Shown here one piece after another: positions 13,026-25,373 of a stretch of DNA of 64,000 nucleotides. The stretch's first letter is position 1; every line of letters begins with the position of its first letter. The position numbers were made by a program, and so were the translations under genes. The DNA lies in assembly GCA_030248225.1 (NCBI GenBank), contig JASANE010029994.1, positions 1 through 64,000 of the forward strand, given 5' to 3'. The notes under the pieces were generated by a model. The model was given only the letters and a program-made list of their open reading frames with translations. It was not told the DNA's origin and searched no databases. The stretch comes from Trileptium ribeirensis. Lineage: Eukaryota; Nematoda; Enoplea; Enoplida; Thoracostomopsidae.

Positions 13026-13148
13026 TATCGGGTTAGGGGTGGACTCGGGATTTTTATGACGGCTATCGGATTATTAAAATGGGATGGGATTCGTCACCGA
13101 AGATTGTTGGCGATCGAGGCGTGGCCAGTATTATGCCGGTGAGGAACT
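13026..13148 (+). repeat. Direct repeat, copy 1
   Basis: The block from GGTTAGGGGTGGACT through GGCTATCGGATTATTAAA to CGTGGCCAGTATTATGCCGG recurs at 14823-14940. The two copies bracket about 1.7 kb of non-coding sequence and may be short LTR-like or satellite-like ends of a dead element. Confidence 0.65.
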
Positions 13149-13529
13149 AAGCGATCGCCTTCTTTTAACGCATACCTTTCTTTGACAATGAAACCCTTCA
13201 GCTTAGCGGAACGTCCTCGATTAGCTCAATCCGTTCAAATTTCAGACAACTGAGCATCAAAGCTGTATGAAAATGTTTATTTAAAAATATTCAGGCACAA
13301 ATAAAGCACTGTTCTTTATACCAGGATTAAGTTAACAAGGCGCGTTCTTTTTGTACCGAAATTGTCTCCCGCCTTTTACTTTTGCCAGTAATCTAAGCTG
13401 TGATCTCTGATATGTAATCCCGTTCAAACAACCCTATTTTAGTTCCTTTCGCTCTCGTTTATCTATTATTAATTATTGTTAAGAGTTAGGTTCAGCTAAT
13501 TCTAAGTAGCCTCTTGTGAAGTCGATGCA

Positions 13530-14035
13530 ATTATCCCCGGATGGCTGACAACTACACGACTATCTGATTACAGAAGCCTAAGTCCTTAGAATTATCTCTA
13601 GTTATACTGATCTTATTTAATCCACAGCCTCCGGACGACTGGTTAACTTCGATGATAGCGATTGAGAATTGGATTAGCTATTACTTTGATTACAGCTCTT
13701 GTGCGTTCATACAAACTGGCCGTCGGATGACTCACCAGCTGCAGGGTTATTTAATTACCTAGCCTAAGTACCTTAGAATTATGTCTAATACGGCCTTAAT
13801 ATTTCTGTACATGTCCCCGGATGGCTGACGCGATACGCTATTATAAAAACTGTGTAGTAGTGGCAAGCTACTACTCAGTTATTTTCTCAAGATCTTTGAC
13901 CCCCGGATGGCTGCCCAAAGTGGTAATAGGAAAGGACAATTAACTAGGTAGATTTTCCGAACTTCTCCCCTTACTCGCAAGGTCTGCTCGAGACTACCGC
14001 CACTTGCTAGGCCGCTCCGGATGGCTGCTGTACCC
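13530..14035 (+). repeat. Degenerate array with CCGGATGGCTG cores
   Basis: The core CCGGATGGCTG is seen at about 13538, 13815, 13901 and 14018, with weaker relatives (CCGGACGACTGG, CCGTCGGATGACTC) between 13630 and 13735. Flanking words such as CTAAGTACCTTAGAATTA also recur. This is an old tandem repeat with variable spacing. Confidence 0.5.
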
Positions 14036-14822
14036 AACAAACCCCTAATCTACTCTCCCGGGGACACTAGGGCCGAAGTTTTAAATATTAGTAACTGGTT
14101 AATAGTTAATGCGCTATCAACAGTACTAATACCTTTTTAAACCTAGGTTTTTAATTGGGAAAATTAATAGAATTAAGGTTAAGTACCTTTTAAGGGTACC
14201 TACTTGTGTAGCACTGAGCCAATAACGGTTAATTCTTTAGCAGAAAACGTGAATGCAAAAGCTGTGATAGAATCGCTTATACCTTTACGCAACAACGCGT
14301 CATTCTTTCCGCCAACTACCTAGAAAACCATAAACATGATATCACGCCTCAGCCAGCTTGTATAATACCGAACACAGAGCATTCACGCTTAAAAATTTAA
14401 AAACCACGCTAAATAACCAAAACTGTTGAACCGGACTAGATAGGTAAACTATTCAGTACGAAATAAAACAAAACAACAATAACCTAGAAACCACTCGCAT
14501 AATTCTTTATGCGCTCGTCCAGCCAGACATATTTTCCTATATCAGGGCAAGGCTTTTATCTAGAACTACAACACTGCTCGCTTCGGAGTTCGACTACGAC
14601 TGACTGGTAAAGAACTAAACAGCTTCTTGTTAGCTATTAGCACGAAAAATGCTAATTATGCAAATTATTTTAGACGAAGACAAAAAGGAAACAAAATGAA
14701 AAAGAAAAGAAAAGGAAAGGAGGTAGGGATATAATAAGTGATTTAGTGAAAATTTTGGGGTTTTTGGGAGGATTTGCACTGGGATTCCCCCTGGTAGCTG
14801 TTATTTTGTTATGTTTTGGATT

Positions 14823-14940
14823 AGGGGTAGGGGTGGACTATAATTTATTATGGCGGCTATCGGATTATTAAATTGGGACGAGATTCGTCACTCGAAGATG
14901 TGTCGTCCGTACGCGTGGCCAGTAGTATGCCGGTGGGGAT
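14823..14940 (+). repeat. Direct repeat, copy 2
   Basis: Diverged copy of 13026-13148, sharing GGGGTGGACT, GGCTATCGGATTATTAAA, GAGATTCGTCA and CGTGGCCAGTAGTATGCCGG. Confidence 0.65.
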
Positions 14941-15384
14941 TAATAATTGTTCCTTGGCGCGCGTTATTAGGTCAGCGTATTATTATTCCTTATGGCGCAG
15001 CTGCGTGACTATTCGAGTTGCTCTGTGCTTGATTCCGACATAGAGCCAAACCAGCCGAAGTTAGAAGTTTTACTCAGTTACTCAACAATTAACAATACTG
15101 TTCGATTCCGCGTAACACTACTATTTAAGCATCTTGTCTTATGACTTCCGAGTATTTGACCACCTCCAGTATACTTAGTTTCGCCACTGTAATGTTCAAA
15201 CTCCAGATATTCTACACTCCGTGATTAACAACTTGTGGCACTTGGACAGCGTTCGATTTCCGTGACTAAACCTTGTACCAAATATTTTCTCTCAGACTCA
15301 CTTTAGAGCGCACTATTATTCTAAGTAAGTTATTTAGTACTTGTAGTTAGGGTATGTATTGACTATATGCTCTTGTGAAGTTTG

Positions 15385-15760
15385 TACGAGATCGCAGGAC
15401 CGTTCGATCCGTACGTTTATTTGAATACCTTAACATTTGCTTTAGATTTACGCTAGAACTTCCTTATAATTTCCTCTATTGAGGTTGGCACGAGATCGCC
15501 GGACGGTTCGATCCGTACGTTTATCTGAGTACCATAACCTTTGTCGTAGAATTACGCTAATTAGTTTCCTTAGAGCTACCAGTGCCGGACGGTTCACTGA
15601 TAGATCCTGAGTAATTGATATCTATTACTTTCCCTTTAGGGTTGGTACTTAACCGCCGGACGGCTCGATTCGCACGTTTATTTAATTACCTTATCCTTTT
15701 CCTTAGAATTAGGCTAGTTAGTTTCCTTATGGTAACGTTCGCGCTGCCGGACGGTGCAGC
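15385..15760 (+). repeat. Degenerate tandem repeat with CCGGACGG cores
   Basis: Four to five diverged units. Each has a (C)CGGACGGTTC core, then TCCGTACGTTTATTTGA, ACCTTAACCTTT, TTAGAATTACGCTA and TTAGTTTCCTTA in the same order, at a spacing of about 75-120 bp. The block resembles the CCGGATGG array upstream and may belong to the same old satellite. It is non-coding; the frames across it differ between units. Confidence 0.6.
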
Positions 15761-18700
15761 TGGGCGCTTCTTATTCCCAATACGGTTATGGTTAGTTAAC
15801 GCTCGTGCTCGGGCTAGTTTTATTCGGGAATAATAATATGAAGATAATCTTGTAGAGCAATAAGGACCTACGTGTGAAGAATTCTCGCAGCTCAACGTTG
15901 TTTTCAAATTCGATGCTTAACAAGATATATATGCCGAGGTCTTTCACTAGTCCTATAATTCCAGATGCTTTTCCGATTATTTACTTACAATTTCGTATCA
16001 TTCGCGACATTAAGAACAAAGCCAGATAAAAGCGTTAAGTTCAAAGAGCATAAAGTTCTTCAGCAAAACATACAATTCAAAAAAAATTGCAATGGGTAGC
16101 TAGGTAACCGTAAGTATATAAGTAACCAAATTCCGAAAACAAAATTAAAACCAATAAACTCTGATGTGTAAATTCGTAAATCAGGAATCTGCCGTTGGTA
16201 AGCCTGGTAAACAATTAGGATAATTCGCTGCTATGCGTAGGCGGCGTAAGTATAAGCTTTGGTCATCCAATCCTCCGAAATCAAGCCCAGACTGATTAGA
16301 AAACAGAAAACAAAAGCTAACACTAGCTAATAGAAACAATTGATGCTAATTATGCTAATTAGCATCAATTGAAATAGAAAAACAAGAAAACAGAAAACCA
16401 AGCACGTAGAAGAGAGGGAGGGGTATAATAGAGAATTTGGTGATCTATCCCGGGTTTTGGGGAATTTTTGGAGATTTAGGACGGGTTTGGACCGGGAATA
16501 TCCTGGTAGCCTGGTCAACCCCTAACAGCAGCCTGAAGGGCCGCTGACAGCATGACAGACAACTTAGCACTCCTTGGGTTGGGGGAAAAATCAGGGAATC
16601 GTCGTACAGCGATGATTTTGGTACCATTCGACTCAGCTCGACGAGACGAGTTCAACGGTACCAAATTTGACCATATTCCAACTGTGAGTTTATCGGCCTT
16701 CTCCGCGGCACGTTTCTTACTAAAACGCAACCGACATCTCCAATGGTGGCCAGAGGGGAAGGGGTGGAAGCTGAGAGCGAGTTCGAGAATTGCCCAAGAA
16801 GAAGTGAAATCAAGAATTAGGGATAAGAGCCACCAAGGGATGCACCGGTCTACCAGCGGTCGGAGATACCCTTTATCACTGGATGAGAGTTGCGCGAGTT
16901 CCCAGCGGTAGACATGTCATTGTCCCGGGAAGGGATATCAAGTTTAGGCCAACGTTAGGTGATGAATTGTGAACTAAGCTGAATAGGCCGTGTGAACGTA
17001 TATACACTAAAATAAATTACAGTTCAACCAATTATGCCCTGCAACCTAAACAGACTTAGACCATTGGTTGTACTAAAAAGTAAGTTGCCATGGGATAAAA
17101 ATTGTGAGTTTGGGTAAGGATAGGATTGGTGCGTACGACATCCTTTTAGATGTAACATTTTCAAAATTAAGCCAAGGCTAGATTGAATTTTGATTAGCAG
17201 GATTGCATATCCGTGCTAATACTGACTATACCCTGGCGAGTCCGGAGAACATGCCGTGGGTAATGAATTTATACTAGAAATGCTTAAATAGAACTGATGA
17301 ATTTCAAGATTTAACATGAAAATGTTAACTAACGTTATCGAATGTGAGCACTTGGCTCCTCAACGGTTGTACCCTGGCTAGTCCGAATGACAGGCCATGG
17401 TGCACTAATAAAACTTGAAAAAGAATAAATCATGACACTAAGTAAAACTTTGTAAAAGTCTGATTTGTGAAACCGAATAAATTTAAGACCTGGTTAAAAA
17501 AGTTGTAAAAAGAAATTGTAAAGTTGGAATTAAAAAAACAAGAAAACAACATTACAATATTGCGAATTAAAACGATAACTTTTTTTAAAATTTCTTAGAT
17601 AATTTTGTATGGTGGTACCGCGTCATGTAGACAAGTACACCCCTAAGTTTAAAATTTACCAGAACGTGCCCGAGATCGCAGGTTCTGGATACAGCATGTG
17701 AAAGTTTTAGGCCAAAAATGCCACTACGGCGACGAGTCCATGTAACGGTCTCGTAGTGCGTTGTAAAAAGAATTTGAATGAATTTTGGCATAACTTTTAG
17801 AGAGTAAAATTGAAAAACTTGAATTGAGAACTTTTATCATAGGTGGTCAACCAAGAGTAGGTTTGAACTATATTAGTTCCGAAGGCATCCAAGCTCTGTC
17901 TCAGCTCGACAAGCGGCCAGAGTTGAGACACAGATTGGAGCTATGAGGGTTTTCTTATAAAATTGTTAGCTTGTTCCGCAATACTGGAAAATTCTTTTAC
18001 CCAGAACGACCAATTTATGCATAAAACAAAGATCTGGATTTTACCTTTAGAGATCGTAATATTAGTGTAACAGGATTGCACCAGCACGTTAAAGCTATAA
18101 CTATTTACAAGTCGTCTGAAAGTAGATAAAAGAAATAACACATTAACACACTGAATCTAACGGTCTTTTGAAACAGGCGCCTTCGCTAATCATGTAGCCA
18201 GCATTACCGGGTAAAGGCTAAGTGAGCAAGTACTAAAAAATAAGGTGTGGCCCTGCCACCCTAAGTATTTTACAAAAGATAGCGCCTGCGTTGGTGGCCT
18301 GCACCATCAAGTCATATATAAGTAACTTCAAGTAAACTACAAGTAAAATAAAGAAAAACAACACCATCAGCTCCTGCTGGGAAGAGAGCACACACAGCGG
18401 TCTAGTAGAAAGTTTTATTACCCGAAGTTAGCTGAAAGTTTTTAAAGATTATATAATAACATCGTTAGAACACAGTGAAAAATTATAGAACAAAACTTAA
18501 CAAATTCCTGGCATTATGCACCAGGTATAACAACCATAGTAAGCTTCCCGAATATTGGAATAACCGTGAGTTTCGTACTGCGAAAATAATCTACATTATA
18601 ACAATTTTTATAGCTTTTTATATTTTAAAGCATTTTTATGATCAATAAAGTGCGATCATGCATTACAGGATACATGTACCTCAAATCGTACTACCTGAAG

Positions 18701-20746
18701 CGTTCGTGTGGTTCGTGACCCTGAAAAACTAAAGAATTTTATGTGTTAGTGTTAAGAGACAAGTGACACAGGATTTTCCCCAAATAGAACGTGGGTGTTG
18801 GCCCATAACTGCCAAGCCCCCTAAGCGTAAAATTTCCCCGGCCTGTGCATTGGACAACCCCTAGGCGAGGCTTGCGCGAAGACATAGTTCCGGCAACTAT
18901 GTCCCACCCTAAGGAATGTTTGCAATGTCACAGCCTTCGACGATAGAGCAGCGAATGGTGTGGCAGCCTGGGGTCCAACGGGTGGTAAAAAGGTGCCGGA
19001 AAGGTAGAAAGACCAATCCCACCCAGAGGTTCCCGTTTAAGGAATGGGCTGCCCTTTGTCTGGTCTGCCTCATAACCCGGCTAGTGCTTACTTTGCCTAG
19101 CGCACCCGCCTCATCGGCAGGGTCCAGAAATGCAGGTAACCTCCTGCAAAGTCACTATGAGTGAGCCTAGACATACTTACATACATGTATATGTGTCTTC
19201 GTAAATGTGTATAACGAGTGTGCACGGGAATGGGAGAATCATATAATACTATATACGACCGAACGGGGCTCATATGACTGTCCTAAAGCTAGGAAAGTAT
19301 CACCACGAGACTCACACACCCGTTGAAAAACAAAACAACCTATTAACTGAGAACCCATGGTAAACTAACAATATTGAAAATATTGCGTGACACTCGTAAG
19401 AGAAGTATTAAGAAAATTTTAGAAATTGTAAAAGAAGAAACAAAAGTCAGAAGTATATATATAAAATTATCGTACATACATAACAATACCCAATAACCAC
19501 ACTCTCTATCGCCATCTCTACACAATACTGTTAAACACGTCGCCATAATAATAAAACTAGTTCGGTAGCTAGCGTCACACAGCAGCAATCAATATAGCTA
19601 GCTAATTTTATTTAACAACAATAATAATATATATTAGTAATATTTTGAAAATTTTAAGAAAATTTTTGAAGAGTTTTGCGTGAGAAATAGGGTTATATAG
19701 AGGTATCCCATAGGCGTTAAGTATATTTCCGAAGGGGAGTGAATGAGGGGAATCCCATTTGGTCATTTTAGAGAGTTAAGAAATCGTATGTAGTTAGGAA
19801 AAAGTCAAATATTGATGTATTTGCTTTTGGGAGAAAATAGTGAAAATTAGGGGATTCTGAACCCGATGAAAATGGAATTAAGGGGTTTCCAACACAGGGA
19901 GAACATGAAATATAATCGCATAGTTGGGAAAAGTGGTATCCAAAAAGGGGAAAATATAAATACTTTTGTAAATTTTGTAAAAAGGTAAAAATGTTGATTT
20001 TTAGGTAACATGAAATGTGAATAGGGATAATATATCCCGATATGGAGTGAATAATAGGTTCACCCGAGCGGGGATAAGTGTAAACGTACCCGTTATGAAA
20101 TATAACCCACCCCACCGGGAGGAAATAATGATAAAACCAAGAGAAGGGTGTTATTTAAGTGAAACTAGGGAAATTTGTAAATTGATGGATTTTGAGTCAG
20201 TTTTAAGGGGTAATATATTGAGAGAGAGTGGGAAATGAGGATGAAATATAAAAGTTGGGTAGTTTTCTCACCCTAGGGGATAGATATAGGAGTCACCCCT
20301 GTGGGAGAACGGATATCCCCCAGGGGAGGGTAATGAAATCGGTGTGATTTTAGAAATTAGGTCAAAACCTATGGAATATTGTCTAAGAGGGAGGGAAATA
20401 CAAGGTTGGACCTGCCCAAAAGTTGACACCAACAACTTTGAAATTTTTCAAATTTTGCCCTCAGTACTAAGGGGGACCCGGTACGTTGAAAAATCGAGAA
20501 AAAATTTTATGAGCAAAATAGACATAAGTAGCATAGATACACGCAGAATGACGAGACAAATTCAACCGTGCCTTATTTATCATGATATTTTCACTCTTTA
20601 GCTAGTTATGGCTGAAAAACCATTTTCGAACTACTGAGCTCCACGAGACTACTTCAACGATATAAAATGTTACCATATTCAAAATATATTTCTTAACTTT
20701 CAGGCTAATTTCAATAATATATTAACTAATCACATTAAATATAGTA
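15761..20746. other. Long gene-free stretch
   Basis: No convincing gene. Features seen: a repeat of the purine-rich block at 14655-14740 (AATTATGCAAATT then an A/G-rich run and GGGGTTTTTGGG) at 16345-16500; an imperfect palindrome between GGTACC sites at about 16619-16661; a repeated ACCCTGGC(G/T)AGTCCG motif at 17230 and 17369; and a small ATG frame at 18916-19164 with an Arg/Lys-rich start and a hydrophobic middle, without recognisable homology. The remainder is AT-rich and featureless to me. Confidence 0.35.
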
Positions 20747-21070
20747 ATGGCTGCTCGCGGACGCCAAACAAATAACAGATTTAACATTATTAACCCTATT
20801 AGAGTTTTTCAACGGAACAATGTTGATAACATTCGTATGACCTACACCCAATTTGTACAGCAATGTCGGACATATGACGACATAATAGAACTAGCGGCTG
20901 AATGGGGTTTAATTGCAAATTCCCGGAACTGTGAATGCGGCGAGGCCATGTATCTAGCGGCTCAAGGCGACTTAGGCCGAGGTGACAATTATGAATGGCG
21001 ATGCAAAGCATGTCGCCACAAGTCCTCTATACGCCATAACTCAGTTGTTATAATTTACGTTGCAATATAA
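20747..21070 (+). pseudogene. Merlin/ISXO2-like transposase N-terminal zinc-ribbon fragment
   Basis: The 107-codon ATG frame ends soon after a zinc-ribbon-like segment: C-E-C-G-E-A-M-Y-L, then D-N-Y-E-W-R-C-K-A-C, then K-S-S-I-R. In IS1595/ISXO2-type transposases and their eukaryotic Merlin relatives a C-x2-C...WRC-x2-C ribbon followed by a (K/R)xSIR-like run precedes the DDE/K catalytic core. No core follows, so this is a truncated copy or a small stand-alone protein. The ribbon's first pair is C-x-C rather than C-x2-C. The match is from family resemblance by eye only. Confidence 0.5.
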
Positions 21071-21073
21071 ATG

Positions 21074-21145
21074 TTAGACTAAGCCTAAGCCTTAGACTAA
21101 GCCTAAGTCTTAGACTAAGCCTGAGCCTTAGACTAAGCCTAAGCC
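21074..21145. repeat. 18-bp minisatellite, four units
   Basis: Exactly four tandem copies of TTAGACTAAGCCTAAGCC, with one or two changes. On the minus strand the unit reads as permuted TTAGGC-like hexamers (GGCTTAGGCTTAGTCTAA). It starts three bases after the stop codon of the zinc-ribbon ORF. Confidence 0.9.
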
Positions 21146-21165
21146 GGGGGGCTCGGCCCCCCCGG
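21144..21165. other. GC-rich hairpin
   Basis: CCGGGGGGC pairs with GCCCCCCCGG around a TCG loop, with one bulged C. It follows the minisatellite directly and is followed by a further ACCCCCC run. It could be a transposon subterminal hairpin or a transcription-stop structure. Confidence 0.6.
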
Positions 21166-21179
21166 ACCCCCCGTACTAA

Positions 21180-22294
21180 GCTGTTCTCCCACTAAACCTA
21201 ATCACGATATGACCAATGCCAAAAATCCATCCATTTAAACGCATAAGAATTTCATTTAAAAATATCAGTTTTCGCTTGCATTGCCAGTATCGGGCTCCAT
21301 ATGTCGTTACTCTGACTACCTACGGATTCGTACCATACAACGTTCGATAGCGCATGGGATCTTCCATTTCATGTCCAAACTTGAGCCAAATCAGTCCATC
21401 CAATAAGAAGTTATGGTAAAAAATGTAAAAAAAACCCAAAATCCACATTTTTAAAAAAATTCCGACCCCTGAAATTAGGGCCCCTTGCTGAAGCCCCCTT
21501 AAGAGATAGAGCCCTGAAACCTTCTCCATTGGAAAGAGCGGGAAAAATTACCCCCGAGGGGTTAGGGCAGAAGGAAAAAAATCCCTCCATATCCCCCCAA
21601 AAATCCGAAAATAAAAGAATGTTGAATCAGCATATCGGAGGTTATACCTCAAAAAGGGTGACCCTGATCTCGAAGAGATCGGTTTCGGGGGTGAGAGATG
21701 ATTGGGGGTCCAGAGACTATGGGGGCTATACCTGAAAAGATGGTGGGCCCCTTCCCTGATTCCCCCCCCAACCCAAGGAGGGCCGACGGCCGACAACTTT
21801 ATAATGTTAGCTATGAACAATGAATAAGTAGCTAAAACGCCGTTATGAGTCGATGTAGTAGGTAATACATATGTAGGTAATGTGCCAATAGAATAAATAT
21901 CAGAACCCGCTCTTACACATGAGCTGATGCTTTATAAATTATTTCAGGCCAAAATCAAAACATATTTTGTTGATATCAACAATGTTCGAGAATTGCCCAG
22001 GCTTTTACAGAAGTTGGTGCACCTGAAGTCACCATTTAACGCTCCTCGGAGTCAAATGAGACCAGTGGAAATTGTGACCATCGATGTTAACTGGCTTTGT
22101 TGTATAGTGTATATTTGTACGTGCACTTTGCGAGGTCTGACCGAAAATTTATCAGCTCGTAGATCGTTCAACGGTTTGTGGGTGCCGCTTGCAACCACAC
22201 AATCGCGGCCGTGGTTGCGCTTGACCGCTGTTAAACGATACACGAGTAAATTCGGGTGTTAAAGAATTTAGTATATTGCGGCGTTTGCGCTATA
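21180..22294. other. Gene-free stretch
   Basis: Short open frames only, without domains. There are C/G-rich runs at 21540-21790 (CCCCCGAGGGG, CCCCCCCCAACCC) but no clear repeat structure. Confidence 0.4.
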
Positions 22295-22685
22295 AAGGAC
22301 CCTCGATGGGAAAGTATTGTCCACCCTGGGTGCCTCTCCCCCATCAATTATGTGGTATCTTGGACATCGTGGTGTTTCTGATGGTATTTTAAGACAATAC
22401 ACATAGGTTGGTAATAGTATGGTGTAGACTACACCATAAAATTTTTCAAAACGCGCTATGGTGTCGCCTACACTATGCTGTTATTTCCAAACGTTAGCAT
22501 GTGTTTATGCATGGTGTCCTTGACACCATCGGTAAAAAAACAACAGGCAGATTTAGAGGCTATATTTAACTTGATGGTATATCATACACCACCTGTTCTA
22601 TCACATAGTACAGTTGTATACCATATATCACTGAATGGTATATTCTAGACTATTGGGGGACAAAACTTTCACATGGAGGGTCCTT
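22295..22685. mobile_element. MITE with long terminal inverted repeats
   Basis: The left end AAGGACCCTCGATGGGAAAG...TTGTCC is mirrored by the right end ending GGAGGGTCCTT, over about 30 bp with few mismatches. The 391-bp interior is non-coding and full of short palindromes such as ATGGTGTAG-A-CTACACCAT at about 22420. No clear target duplication is visible. It needs a transposase in trans, and I cannot assign a superfamily. Confidence 0.7.
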
Positions 22686-23141
22686 GACAAAGTAAACGCC
22701 ACATAAATAACCAATATAATTGATATTATAACATTCAAATTGTTTCCATAGTATGCAGGAAAATCAATTTAATTCTGCACGTCTTGAATTAGTTTGCATT
22801 ACATGTTTCGACGGCATTTATAGGTTTTCGTGCGACATCGAAGCCGAACACTCGCGCAAGAGATACCTTCGCTAGGCACTGAACTATCTTCGAGCGCTCG
22901 GATTATTCTGGTAAAGCGAGCGAACAACACTACGTGTACTACCTGCCTGCTCATAGGGAGTTATGGGGTTCTGCCATTCCCAGGGATCCGTTTAAAGTGG
23001 GGATAGATGGTCTCGGTGCCAACTGTCAATGTAAGCTATGATTCCAAATTCTGAAGTCCTATAACAACGAAAAACTGAAGCATTGCAAACCTATCAGAGC
23101 TGGTGTATAGCACTCGACTACGCGGTTTTGCAGCGTTTACG
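22686..23141. other. Gene-free stretch
   Basis: No gene or clear repeat seen between the MITE and its relic copy. Confidence 0.35.
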
Positions 23142-23400
23142 TTATATCAGTCCCCTATGTGGAAGTTTTGTGCCCTCTGACTGTCTCTGCCACCATCCAT
23201 TTATATGGTGTCTTGGATAACATTGGATATTCTGATGATATGGGGCACTTAAAACTTGAGGGCGCTTTGTCTTTAATTTCTCTCACAGTAGAGAGTGACT
23301 GTATGGGACATTGGCTGGCTATCAGTTTTATGCTGAGGTCACAGAGAGCCCTATATAATGTCCACATAGTCAGGCGGAACCATGTGAGACAAATTTAGGC
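23142..23400. mobile_element. Partial relic related to the MITE at 22295-22685
   Basis: Shared order of words with the MITE: TATGTGGAAGTTTTGTGCCC (compare GATGGGAAAGTATTGTCCAC), then TGGTGTCTTGGATAACATTG (compare TGGTATCTTGGACATCGTGG) and TTCTGATG. Terminal repeats are eroded. Confidence 0.5.
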
Positions 23401-23479
23401 GTCTCGCCTGACTGTAATATATAGTTATAACACGACATATAATGTAAGTTTGGCCGTAATGCGTCTTTCACACAGAAGT

Positions 23480-23783
23480 GCGTGCACAAGCTGCACGCCG
23501 TAGACACCTTGCTCATCGATTACACGCATAATGATGACAACAGCTTTCCATTGCACGCAAAATGAAGACAATAGCTTCCATTGCCCGTAAAATACTAATA
23601 ACGCGCTTGTATTACCACATGTAGAGTGAAATATTGCTGACTATGACTATGCGGCTAGAGCAATGATAGAGTCTATATCTATAGCTTGCGTGCAATGGTT
23701 GATACTATATCTTCAACAACGTGCAATCACCATCAACCATATCTGCATCTTTGTGCAATTACCAATTGTAGCGTCTATATTTA
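23480..23783. repeat. Tandem-like repeat serving as LTR element target
   Basis: The words GTCTATAT...ATAGCTTGCGTGCAATGG (23671-23698) and GCGTCTATATTTA (23771-23783) are about 100 bp apart. A second sub-repeat, CTTCCATTGCxCGxAAAAT, occurs at 23545-23593. The giant LTR element is inserted in this array, and its continuation is at 55060-55083. Confidence 0.6.
23780..23783. other. Target-site duplication, left copy (TTTA)
   Basis: TTTA precedes the TG of the left LTR and is repeated after the CA of the right LTR at 55060-55063. A 4-bp duplication fits Ty3/Gypsy integrases. Confidence 0.75.
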
Positions 23784-25373
23784 TGTAATATCGGGACGCA
23801 GCTGCATGGCGCAACTTCTTAACACCATGCCCATACGACCCCGGCTATCGTAACCTCAAGGGCGGACCGTGAATGTTAAATATTTTAACCCTATTCTTGG
23901 TCAAACCCAAGAAGCTACGGAGCTTAGCAGGCCGCAGGCGCGCTTCACGGGGTGTGTTCGGACCCCGCCCGATTGGCGGCGCACGTGTCTAGTTTCTGGT
24001 ATGATTTCTGAGGTCCCCCAGGGAGGCTAGCACCTAAACCTGCTCACAGGTCATGGAGCTTAGCCGTTATTACCTATCTTAGACTCATCAGAAGTTGTTT
24101 AGTTCAATTTAGTTGTGTTAAACGCTAGAATAAAAGATGAAAATTGCTCTAGAAAATTGAAACTCAAGTAGTTTTGCCTAGTTAAGATCCTGATATGCTC
24201 CGTGCTAAAGCATTGTAGCCTATGAGGTCCCCACAGGGTTCCGGCAAGCTCTGTGAGTTTAATGTCGGAAGGTCAACGGCGTGGCCTGCTTTTTGTTAAT
24301 GAATTTAATTCTGTGAACCAGTGATTGGAGTAATGTAACTTTTGTCTAGTTGAAGCAAAGTGTATCGGAAAGTCCCTAGTGAACTTTTTGAGCTAGCGGG
24401 GAATGCGGGTTGAATTCGCTTGTCAACTCCTAAAACTTTTATTCCTCAGTTCTAAATGATCGAACAAGAATGACAGAAGGCCATTCACGCCAGTGCTTGG
24501 GACATTCTCGCCCACAAGCCGTGGAGGACAGTGCCTGCTCGTCCAAGTGGACAAACCAACAGGTTCAATAGACTATGGGGCACAGGGCGTTGAGAAAAAG
24601 CAAAACAGGTTCGGAGTTTGCAGATATCCGCCGGTTCACGGACTAGGGGCGGTTATCCCTGCTTCAGTTCAATGTTAGCGGCTCTTCAGCTATGGGGCGC
24701 GAAAGGCAGGGGCTCTAGAGTGCTTTAAAAATGCTCCTTAGCGCGTGCCACCTTAAACGACGATCTTTTGCGCGCGGCGACGGACATTAGGCGGGTTAAG
24801 GGAAAGAACGGCGACAGGGCTTGACTGTGCGAGCTCTACTCTGGCAACACCAAAACACGGCCTGGATGGTGCTCAAGAAAATATCGGCGATATGACTCTC
24901 CTGGGGGTGTAGATTAACTTGTCCTAGCGATTCGTTTGCTGTAACGCCTACCCGATGATTCAATTCATCGTCTCTGATGGCTTTGCCTACCAAACAGTAC
25001 GACTGACCGAAAAGGGAAACAAGAGAAGAGGGGGTGGAATAATTCATCAGATTCTGAACGGTGGGGGGGGCGGTGGTCGTAGCGCGAAAATAGCACGATG
25101 CGATCTCTTAGACAATTTCTGGGCCGCCCCCAGGGGCGAGCCTGGTTGTTTAAATTTACTTCGATTCCGCGGCCTCTTTCATAGAAGGCATTGCGGGGCG
25201 CGACACACGGGCAGTATGTGCCCTGCCGGTCGGTTACCCGATCTTATTTCCTACCCTTGGGGTCGTTCTAAGCAATGGGGCAGAGGTCGGTCGCAGAGCG
25301 TCTGCGTCTTTTCTTTTCTCGTTGGTTGCCTTTGTTCTGACTCTCCCTAAACACTCACCATATTGTCTTAATG

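Noticed and set aside
21074..21145. Interstitial telomere of TTAGGC type
   Set aside because: The unit is an 18-mer of mixed hexamers, only four copies, placed next to an ORF. It does not show uniform telomere repeats.
21144..21180. Helitron 3' end (hairpin followed by CTAA)
   Set aside because: CTAA is followed by G rather than the T expected at a Helitron insertion site, and no helicase or TC-type 5' end was found.
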